From: FEN-1279 sp964501535
GTDB lineage: Bacteria; Bacteroidota; Ignavibacteria; Tepidaquicellales; Tepidaquicellaceae
Assembly (NCBI GenBank): GCA_964501535.1
Contig: CAZCSV010000005.1
Location: 124,001-188,000, forward strand
Direction of reading: 5' to 3'
Length of the DNA: 64,000 bases
Numbering within the stretch: position 1 is the stretch's first letter; every line of letters starts with the position of its first letter. The translations under genes and the position numbers were made by a program. Positions 53,978 through 61,388 of this stretch are shown here, piece after piece. The notes beneath the pieces are model-generated. The model saw only the letters and a list, made by a program, of their open reading frames with translations, was not told the origin of the DNA and made no database searches.

Positions 53978-55244
53978 TTAATTTAAATTAAATAAAGTTT
54001 TTATATTTTTGATTTTTTTTAATACTTTGCTATGAAAGTCCTCTCCCTTACTCCTTTCTTCGCGTAATTCATAACCATAGTAAGACCACATTCGATCAGC
54101 AACATAATTTGATTTGAAGCCGTAATCACCAATTTCCTCTCCATATTTAATATATGAATTAATCCAACTTAATATTGTTTTCTTAAAATCTAATAAATTT
54201 TTGTCTTTATTTTTTACATCATAAGAATATGTATTTAGTTCGGATCTTAATGACATTAATCTTGTTAGATAGGTGTTCTTTGTATAATCAAATGTACTTT
54301 TTTGATTCATTAGTTGATATTCATCTTGAATTTCATCAGATATTCTAATTAAAAATTTTGCATAAGATTGGTTTGCTTCTTCATCTTTCTTTTCATTCAA
54401 ATATTCCTCAATTTTAGGTTGTTTTTTTAGGATATCCGAATAATATTCGTCAGTTTTGTTTACCTGACTGAAAAAGTCATTTGCAGATTTGTAATTACCC
54501 AAATTAAATTCTTGCAATCCATTAATATAAGCCAGTTTACTTAGAGCATTAATATAATTATTATCGGTTGTTTTAACTTTCTTAAATTCGTTCAGAGCAA
54601 AATCATATTCTTTCGTATTAATATGNNNNNNNNNNTGAGAGCAAAAATTTAGCATCTGAATAAAATTCATCTAAATCATCAACTTTTAATAAATCCAAAT
54701 AAGCGTCTATAAAATTATTTTCATTGAACTCTTTTCCACCTTTAGCATAAAAATATTTTGATTTATTTTTCTGGAATTGTTCGCTTAATGTATCCATATA
54801 ATTTAATTTATCAAGAGCAAGATTAAACTCCTTATTTCTTAAATGTCTGACTGCTTGCCTATAATTATTGTTGAATAATAAAAAATAATAAGCTAAAGAT
54901 AGAGATATAATAATTAACAAAAATAAACTCAAAATCAGAAAAAGTTTTTTCTTTTTTTTGTTTTTTACCATTATATTCTTTTCATTTGCAATATTGTTAT
55001 TTAGCGATGATGAGTTTTCGCTAAGGTCTTCATTTATATCTAAATCAGGTAACTGCTCATCTTTACCTTTTTCACTTTCTTTTTCTATTCTCTTCAATTT
55101 TTCCATTATAGGTAAAACTGATTTTTCAAAAAATTCAAGGTTATTTTCGAAATAAAACATAGATATTTCTTTGAACCTATTTATATCTGTTTTTGCTATT
55201 TGTTCAAGTTCTTCTGACGTGTGAAGCAGTGAATTTATTTTCAT
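53978..55244 (-). CDS. Membrane protein with TPR-like C-terminus, interrupted by an N gap
   Basis: Two frames meet at the N run (54626-54635) and form one gene if the true gap is a multiple of three. Starts at ATG 55244 behind the strong ribosome site AAGGAG (GTG 55250 is an alternative). N-terminus (1-95) is soluble, helical and acidic; one transmembrane segment lies at about 98-122 (LFLILSLFLLIIISLSLAYYF); the outer part repeats helix pairs of TPR type (FNLALDKLNYMDTL, YDFALNEFKKVKT, YKSANDFFSQVNK). It may scaffold a surface complex with its neighbours. No family named. Confidence 0.65.
54626..54635. other. Assembly gap (10 N)
   Basis: Ten Ns inside the TPR-like gene. The frame is broken by one base as written; true length is unknown. 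Confidence 0.95.
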
Positions 55245-55271
55245 AAACACTCCTTTTGATTAAATTATTCT

Positions 55272-56300
55272 TTAATAATTTTCTATTAAATATTTTTCTA
55301 GTTTGCTTAATGGAAAACGCTGAATTGATGTACCACCTGCAATTAAATAATCATTAATAATTGACATGCATGATATTTCTCCCTCTTTTAATAAAAACAA
55401 TTTTGATTTATATTTTAAATAAATTCCTTCATAAGTTGTTACAAATAAATAATTATACTTATTTGAAATTATTATATCATTAATACGATGACTGTAAAAA
55501 TCATCAGATAGTATTTCCCAAGTTTTCCCGAAATTATCTGATTTATAAATTTCACCTTCTGTTGTTCCCAAATACAAGACAGAATTATAAGATTTCAAAA
55601 CAGTGATTGGACATCTTTGTGAATTTATTAATTTACTATCAGTATGTCGATATGGAGCTTTAAAAATTATTTTCCAATTATTTCCATAATCCGAAGATTT
55701 AAATAACAAGCCTAATTTACTGTTTATATAGATATTATTTCCTAATTTTATTATTGAGTTAGATCCTAATGGTCCTAATGACCGTGAGATATAATAATCG
55801 TCTCCTTCAGGTCTATTCCCAAGTATACCATTCCAGCTTACACCGTTATCTGTTGATAAATATATACCACTTAGATATTTTGAGATAATTATTTTTCCCC
55901 CTTCAATTAAAATTGAATTGATTTCGTTTAAATTATCAAAATTCCCGATACTAGCTTCGTACCAATATATACCGCTATTTGTTGAAATGAACAATTGAGA
56001 ATAAGTGTTTCCAGCATAAATTATTTGATCATTAATTGATATTGAACTTATGCAAGCCATATCCCCATTCTTAATTAATTCTAATTGATTATTACTTAAT
56101 GATTCCCAATTCAATCCATAATCTGTAGATAAATATATTCCAACGTTGCAACATGTTCCAACATATAAATTTGATTTATAAACAGAAATTGCACTTATCT
56201 TTTCCCAACAATTTTGAAATTTTGGAAAATTCGTATTTTCCCATTGAGCGTAGCTAAAATTTAAATATAATAAAAAAATAAATAATATTATTTTTGTCAT
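55272..56300 (-). CDS. Secreted BNR/Ycf48-like repeat protein
   Basis: From ATG 56300 (342 residues; an upstream in-frame ATG at 56393 adds a lead without signal features). Signal peptide MTKIILFIFLLYLNFSYAQ, then repeated propeller blades with the BNR/Asp-box-like pattern S-T-D-x-G-x-x-W: STDYGLNWESL, STNSGIYWYEA, STDNGVSWNGI, SSDYGNNWKII, SDNFGKTWEIL. This is the beta-propeller architecture of sialidase-type and photosystem-assembly (Ycf48-like) proteins. No catalytic residues of a sialidase are clear. Unknown function. Confidence 0.7.
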   Translation of the reverse strand: MTKIILFIFLLYLNFSYAQWENTNFPKFQNCWEKISAISVYKSNLYVGTCCNVGIYLSTDYGLNWESLSNNQLELIKNGDMACISSISINDQIIYAGNTYSQLFISTNSGIYWYEASIGNFDNLNEINSILIEGGKIIISKYLSGIYLSTDNGVSWNGILGNRPEGDDYYISRSLGPLGSNSIIKLGNNIYINSKLGLLFKSSDYGNNWKIIFKAPYRHTDSKLINSQRCPITVLKSYNSVLYLGTTEGEIYKSDNFGKTWEILSDDFYSHRINDIIISNKYNYLFVTTYEGIYLKYKSKLFLLKEGEISCMSIINDYLIAGGTSIQRFPLSKLEKYLIENY

Positions 56301-56519
56301 ATTATTAATGATTGAAATAGTTATAAATTCTTTTTTACAAGAATTGTTTTCTACTGGGTATATTCTTTCTAGTTTATCGTTTGTATTATCCATAAATCTA
56401 AATTTAATAATTAAAAATTTATTTATGATTTAGAGCTTTTACAGTAATATAGGTAGTATTAGTATAATATAAATAATATTTTTTAATATTGAAATAAAAA
56501 ATATTTTACTTTTTAGAGC

Positions 56520-56548
56520 TTAACCACTTAGGCACTAAGGGCACTGAG
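56520..56548. repeat. Degenerate TTAACCACnnAGGCACnnAGG repeat
   Basis: TAACCACTTAGG, CACTAAGGG, CACTGAG in a row, with a period of about 10. Related to the stretches at 17891 and 51491. Lies 37 bp after the next gene's stop. Confidence 0.5.
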
Positions 56549-56584
56549 TTTTTTATATTTTATATTTTATTTTTATATTTTTTT

Positions 56585-57499
56585 TCACCATTTTCCAAAT
56601 GTAAACACTCCTATCTGGGAAATGCTTTGTTTAGGATTATATTTATCTTTTACCGAGACTGTGAAACTCGCTTTGTACGGTTCTTCTTTATTTTTTGCCC
56701 AGGCATCGAATGCGGATTCTGAAGCAATAAAGTTTAATGTAATATCAAACTGAGTCGGGCTGACTTTTTGTATAGTAACTGGTCCGCTGATATTTACATT
56801 CAAATCTCCCGGATAATTCGAGATGATAGTTACTCTGTATCCGACTCTGCCCTGGATAGAGCGGAGTGACGCATCTTCACCGTCCGAAATAAATTTTTGA
56901 ATATCGATTTTTGGAGATTGTTTTTCTTTGGTAGGTTTAGTGCCACTTTTTCCTTCAACCTCAAACCTGATATTGGATTCGCCATTTACTCTTACTTGAC
57001 CGCTTCCTTTTGGCGGAATTGTTGCAATCTTATTTCCATCAGCGAAAACCTCCAGATTTTTTTCATAAGGATTTTTTACACTACTAAAGGTATATTGGGT
57101 GAATTCAGGCACCTCAATTGACGTTACACCTGTTTTTGTAATTGGGTCGGGATTATTGCTTGTGAAAACTGGACCATTATTAGTTTTATCGTTTTTTGCA
57201 AAATCACCTTTTGTTTCATTGTCCTTGTTTTCTTTCTTTACATAATTGGTCAAAATCAATTGTAGGTCAGCTTCGGAATAAATTTTATTTGTATCCCAAT
57301 CAGTTTTTGAAATTAATCCGAGTGCAATAAGTGAATCTTTTTCTCTTTGTAATTTTTCTGCAATCTCTTTATCTACGACTTTATCTCTTTCGAGGACTTC
57401 TTCCAGGTTTATATCCGCACCTTTGAGTGCGATTACGCAAATTACAAAAATGTAAAGAACCTGGTAGATTACGAATTTTATGTCTCTTCCTGTTTTCAT
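56585..57499 (-). CDS. Membrane-anchored protein with GldM-like N-terminus
   Basis: A 304-residue protein: one N-terminal transmembrane helix (about 9-26, FVIYQVLYIFVICVIAL) followed by ALKGADINLEEVLERDKVVDKEIAEKL, which echoes the start of GldM/PorM (a helix in the inner membrane, then a periplasmic helical arm). The rest is beta-rich (VRVNGESNIRFEVEG; NVNISGPVTIQKV; FTVSVKDKYNP), shorter than GldM (about 500). It could belong to the type IX secretion motor or a related energy-coupled envelope machine; the resemblance is by eye only. Confidence 0.5.
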   Translation of the reverse strand: MKTGRDIKFVIYQVLYIFVICVIALKGADINLEEVLERDKVVDKEIAEKLQREKDSLIALGLISKTDWDTNKIYSEADLQLILTNYVKKENKDNETKGDFAKNDKTNNGPVFTSNNPDPITKTGVTSIEVPEFTQYTFSSVKNPYEKNLEVFADGNKIATIPPKGSGQVRVNGESNIRFEVEGKSGTKPTKEKQSPKIDIQKFISDGEDASLRSIQGRVGYRVTIISNYPGDLNVNISGPVTIQKVSPTQFDITLNFIASESAFDAWAKNKEEPYKASFTVSVKDKYNPKQSISQIGVFTFGKW

Positions 57500-57728
57500 A
57501 ATTTTAATGTTTAAGTTTTCTACAAATATTAAAACTTTAATTAAATTTTAAAATAGAGGGAAGTGCTTAATTTGAATGAGTAGAAGTACTTAGTAGAATT
57601 ATGAATTATGAATGCTGTCCCGATAAATCGATCCAGATAAATTGCATCAGGGTGTAAAGAACACAGAAACTAAGAACACAAAATATGAATAGCTATATTT
57701 TATGTTGAAAATTTAAATAAATAGTTTT

Positions 57729-58379
57729 TTACCACTCTATGGGTTTATTTCTCTTTGTTCCGTCTTTTTTGATATATGGATTAGGGAACTGGCATTTAAA
57801 ATAAGTTTCTTTATTGATTTTAAAACTGAAATCTGAAAGATTAGCTAATTCTTTGTTTTTTCTCATAAAAGGGAAACAGGATACAATTTTCTTATCAGGG
57901 AATAATAATTTAGATGTTTTAATTGCCGGTCCAAGGTCTGTGTCACCTGTTATAATTACTGCTACATCACATTCATTTTTCTGGAAAATTTCAAATAATT
58001 TTGATGAGATAGCTACATCTGTTTCTTTTTCTTCATATTTTATAATTTCATTTTTACATTTATAACAATAGACTGTTTTAGATTTAAATCTTCCGGGAAT
58101 ATCTTTAATTCCAGAATCTTTTAAGCAATCAATGTACAATTCATGTCTTAATACCTTTCCGGGATCTTTTTTTTGTAAATGTGTCGCTAAACTTGTAAAA
58201 TAATAGATTTTTTCTAAACAACATTTTTCCTTAAACTCATTTCCGATTACATATAAATAATTACTGCATAATTTATGATAATCGAGCCATTTTAGTGTTT
58301 TTATTTTGAAAAACTTTGACGCATCCATTAAAGAATGGTACAAATTAAATCCGTCTAATAAAAAAATTGTTCTTTTCAT
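57729..58379 (-). CDS. NYN-domain (PIN-like) putative nuclease
   Basis: A 216-residue protein with the PIN/NYN acid pocket: Asp9 (LLDGFNLYH), Asp121 (ETDVAISSKLFE) and Asp146/148 (ITGDTDLGPAIK). It also contains CYKCKNE (a CxxC pair). NYN proteins are metal-dependent ribonucleases or nucleic-acid binders; an RNA target is likely. Its start is preceded by a hairpin with a T tract (58384-58414), possibly a leader attenuator. Last gene of the AT-rich island. Confidence 0.78.
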   Translation of the reverse strand: MKRTIFLLDGFNLYHSLMDASKFFKIKTLKWLDYHKLCSNYLYVIGNEFKEKCCLEKIYYFTSLATHLQKKDPGKVLRHELYIDCLKDSGIKDIPGRFKSKTVYCYKCKNEIIKYEEKETDVAISSKLFEIFQKNECDVAVIITGDTDLGPAIKTSKLLFPDKKIVSCFPFMRKNKELANLSDFSFKINKETYFKCQFPNPYIKKDGTKRNKPIEW

Positions 58380-58383
58380 AAAT

Positions 58384-58414
58384 AAAAAAACCCTTTGAGT
58401 CGTAACTCAAAGGG
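58384..58414 (-). terminator. Hairpin with T tract directly before the NYN start codon
   Basis: CCCTTTGAGT (58391-58400) / ACTCAAAGGG (58405-58414), a perfect 10-bp stem with loop CGTA, followed on the minus strand by seven Ts and then ATTT-ATG. Intrinsic-terminator shape in the 5' leader of the NYN gene, so a transcription attenuator or the end of a short upstream RNA. Confidence 0.7.
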
Positions 58415-58581
58415 GGCCAATGAATTACTTGAATTCTATTGGGGTTGAATTATTTAAAATTAAATATCTTATGTATTAAATGCAATATCAATTTTTTGTT
58501 CAATTTGAATTTCTTATATCATTTAAATTGAATAAATTGAAAGAACTGAATTAAACTTTTAATAAAATAAATATTAAGAAT

Positions 58582-59229
58582 ATGAGAATATTCATAGACA
58601 CAGCCAATTTAAAGGAAATCAAAGAAGCGGCTGATATGGGTTTGCTGGATGGAGTAACGACGAATCCATCATTAGTGGCAAAAGAAGGTCACAAAAATTT
58701 CAGGGATATGCTTGAAAAGATTTGTGCAATCGTAGATGGTGATATTAGTGCGGAGGTGGTTTCAACGGATTGCGAAGGAATTTTGAGAGAGGGAAGAGAG
58801 CTTGCAAAGATACATAAAAACATTGTAATTAAAGTACCACTAATAAAAGAAGGTTTAAAAGCGGTAAAGAGATTTAAAGAAGAAGGTATAAAAACTAACG
58901 TTACATTGTGCTTCTCGCCTTCACAGGCATTACTTGCTGCGAAAGCTGGTGCATATCTTGTAAGTCCGTTTGTCGGAAGGTTAGATGATATTTCCGAAAA
59001 CGGAATGGATTTGATTGCGAAAATAAGACAGATTTATGATAATTACGGTTACCAGACTCAGATTCTCGTGGCTTCGATAAGGCATCCGATGCATTTTGTA
59101 GATTCCTGTATGATTGGAGCGGATGTGTGCACGATGCCGTTTAAAGTCATCGAGGCATTAGCAAAACATCCTTTGACAGATATCGGATTGGAGAAGTTTT
59201 TAGCGGACTGGAAGAAATTGAATAGCTAA
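58582..59229 (+). CDS. Transaldolase / fructose-6-phosphate aldolase (TalC type)
   Basis: A 215-residue TIM-barrel Schiff-base aldolase: RIFIDTANLKEIKEA, GVTTNPSLVAKEG, catalytic Lys in IVIKVPLI, TLCFSPSQALLAAKAGA and FVGRLDD. Short transaldolases and FSA are hard to tell apart by sequence; either moves three-carbon units in central carbon metabolism. First gene after the AT-rich island. Confidence 0.9.
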   Translation: MRIFIDTANLKEIKEAADMGLLDGVTTNPSLVAKEGHKNFRDMLEKICAIVDGDISAEVVSTDCEGILREGRELAKIHKNIVIKVPLIKEGLKAVKRFKEEGIKTNVTLCFSPSQALLAAKAGAYLVSPFVGRLDDISENGMDLIAKIRQIYDNYGYQTQILVASIRHPMHFVDSCMIGADVCTMPFKVIEALAKHPLTDIGLEKFLADWKKLNS

Positions 59230-59327
59230 TCACCGATTACGTTGATTTAACTGATTCCACTGAAAAATATAAAATAATAAAAATAAATTTTTATAAATCT
59301 AACGAATCTTAAGAATTTAAGAACGAG

Positions 59328-59352
59328 ATTCCGGCCAAAAACATGCCGGAAT
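59328..59352. repeat. Dispersed palindrome ATTCCGGC, copy B
   Basis: ATTCCGGC, loop CAAAAACAT, GCCGGAAT, then GACA. Related to 36850-36874: the same loop start and the same GACA tail; stem changes compensate on both arms (C/G to T/A). Confidence 0.7.
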
Positions 59353-59400
59353 GACAAAATAGGTAAATCTTAAGAATCTTACAAATATTATGAATTGATT

Positions 59401-60483
59401 ATGAAAAAAACAGCATTTAACGAATTACACAAAAAGTACGGAGCGAAACTCGTAGAGTTTGCGGGTTTCGAAATGCCTGTGCAATACGAGGGAATAATTG
59501 CCGAGCATAAGGCAGTGAGAGAATCGGTGGGAGTATTCGATGTATCACACATGGGTGAAGTAGAAGTACACGGTAAGGATGCATTTGCATATGTACAGAA
59601 GCTGACCACAAATGATGTTTCCGTTCTTTCAAAAGGGAAGATACAGTATTCCTCGATGTGTTACAAAGACGGCGGTATGGTAGATGACCTGCTTGTTTAT
59701 CACTGCGGGGATTATTATTTACTTGTTATCAATGCGGCTAATGTGGATAAAGATTTCAAATGGATGCAGGAGAATGTTTTCGGCGATGTGGTATTAAAAA
59801 ATATTTCCGATAATATTTCCCAGCTTGCGATTCAGGGTCCGAATTCTCTCAAAACACTGCAAAAGCTTACAGATACTGACCTTTCAAAGATTCCTTATTA
59901 TAACTTCGAATTTGGAAAAATGGCGGGAATCGATGCGATAATTTCGCATACGGGTTACACGGGCGAAAAAGTATGTTTTGAGGTTTACATAGATTCCGAT
60001 ATAGAGAAGTCGGAAAAATTATGGAATGCGATTTTCGAAGCGGGGAAAGAATTTAACATAAAGCCGATTGGACTTGGTGCAAGGGATACTTTAAGGCTGG
60101 AGTATGCGTTCAGATTATACGGTAATGATATGGATGAGAAGACGAATCCGCTGGAGGCGGGGCTTGGATGGATTACAAAACTTGATAAAGGTGATTTCAA
60201 CGGACGCGAAGCAATTTTGAAATGCAAAGAGGAAGGTTTAAAGAGAAAGCTTGTAGGTTTTGTAGTCGAGGATAAAATGGTAGCAAGGCACGGACAGGAT
60301 GTATATTCCGGTGACAGAAAAATCGGTTTTGTAGCGAGCGGAGCGCCATCGCCTATGCTTGAAAAGAATATCGGAACGGTTTCAATAGAGACGGCTTTTG
60401 CGAAAGTCGGGAATGAGATAGAAATTGATATAAGAGGGAAGAGGATTAAGGCGAAAATAGTAAAAACCCCCTTTTTAAGTTAA
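59401..60483 (+). CDS. gcvT: Aminomethyltransferase (glycine cleavage T protein)
   Basis: Moves the methylene of glycine to tetrahydrofolate in the glycine cleavage system. Starts at ATG 59401 (TTG 59395 also in frame). Hallmarks in the 360-residue product: HKKYGAKLVEFAGFEMPVQY, AVRESVGVFDVSHMGEVEV, QLAIQGPNSLKTLQKL, ISHTGYTGEKVCFEVY, GARDTLRLEY and VASGAPSPMLEKNIG. gcvH, gcvP and lpd are not in the window. Confidence 0.95.
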   Translation: MKKTAFNELHKKYGAKLVEFAGFEMPVQYEGIIAEHKAVRESVGVFDVSHMGEVEVHGKDAFAYVQKLTTNDVSVLSKGKIQYSSMCYKDGGMVDDLLVYHCGDYYLLVINAANVDKDFKWMQENVFGDVVLKNISDNISQLAIQGPNSLKTLQKLTDTDLSKIPYYNFEFGKMAGIDAIISHTGYTGEKVCFEVYIDSDIEKSEKLWNAIFEAGKEFNIKPIGLGARDTLRLEYAFRLYGNDMDEKTNPLEAGLGWITKLDKGDFNGREAILKCKEEGLKRKLVGFVVEDKMVARHGQDVYSGDRKIGFVASGAPSPMLEKNIGTVSIETAFAKVGNEIEIDIRGKRIKAKIVKTPFLS

Positions 60484-60515
60484 AAAGTTCATAAAGTTTT
60501 TAAAGTTATAAAGTA

Positions 60516-60543
60516 AAAAAGAGGATAGAAATTTCCTCTTTTT
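60516..60543 (+). terminator. Intrinsic terminator after gcvT
   Basis: AAAAAGAGGA (60516-60525) / TCCTCTTTTT (60534-60543) with an 8-nt loop. The right arm supplies the T tract. Confidence 0.75.
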
Positions 60544-60572
60544 GCTTTTAAATATTGTAGTTAAATTTAGAT

Positions 60573-61388
60573 ATGGCAAAAAATATTGATGTATATCTGA
60601 CGCAGTCATTAATAAACGATGACCTGTTTTTAAAGGATAAGAACGTCGTGGTTGTTGATGTTCTTCGAGCTACAACAACGATAACGGTAGCGCTTTCAAG
60701 CGGAGCGAGGGAAGTAATACCGGCTGAATCGGTTACGATAGCGGCAAGGATTTCGAAAGGGCTGGGGAAATCCCTGCTTTGCGGAGAAAGGAACGGAGTT
60801 GTAGTTGAGGGATTTCATTTTGGAAATTCACCTTTCGAATACAAGAGTGAAGTTATAAAAGACAAATCACTAATATTCAGTACGACCAACGGAACGATAT
60901 CAATAACCAAATCGCGTCTGTCAAAATCCTGTGTGCTTGCGAGTTTTGTAAATTTATCATTAGTCGCAGAGCACATCAAATCGCTCGATGGTGACGTAAT
61001 AATAGTATGTTCGGGCAAGTTGAATAATTTTTGTATAGAAGATGCGGTATGTGCGGGAGTTATCATAGATAGTTTATTAAAAGGGGAGGTTTTGAAAAAG
61101 GATTACGCGATTAACGATTCCGCATATGCATGTATAAAGCTTGCCAATAAGCTTGCGATGAAATCGGGAGTTGTTTCGGGCGGAAAGATTCTTGAGATGC
61201 TGAAGAAAAGCGAGCACGGGAAGTATTTAATTTCATTGGGTTTTGGTGAGGATTTAAAATTATGTTCCGAAATAAATTCGTATTCACACATGCCTGTATA
61301 TCACAACGGTACAATTAAGCTTAAGGAAAAAATCGAAATTGAGACATCGGAAAAATCGCAAATGAAAAAAATCAAGATAAGTAAATGA
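60573..61388 (+). CDS. ComB-like 2-phosphosulfolactate phosphatase
   Basis: A 271-residue member of the ComB family (coenzyme M type sulfolactate phosphatase), with VDVLRATTTITVALSSGA, ERNGVVVEGFHFGNSPFEY, FSTTNGTIS and the acid residues for magnesium. In bacteria without coenzyme M the family's substrate is unclear. The next gene, ftsK, starts in its stop codon (ATGA). Confidence 0.85.
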   Translation: MAKNIDVYLTQSLINDDLFLKDKNVVVVDVLRATTTITVALSSGAREVIPAESVTIAARISKGLGKSLLCGERNGVVVEGFHFGNSPFEYKSEVIKDKSLIFSTTNGTISITKSRLSKSCVLASFVNLSLVAEHIKSLDGDVIIVCSGKLNNFCIEDAVCAGVIIDSLLKGEVLKKDYAINDSAYACIKLANKLAMKSGVVSGGKILEMLKKSEHGKYLISLGFGEDLKLCSEINSYSHMPVYHNGTIKLKEKIEIETSEKSQMKKIKISK

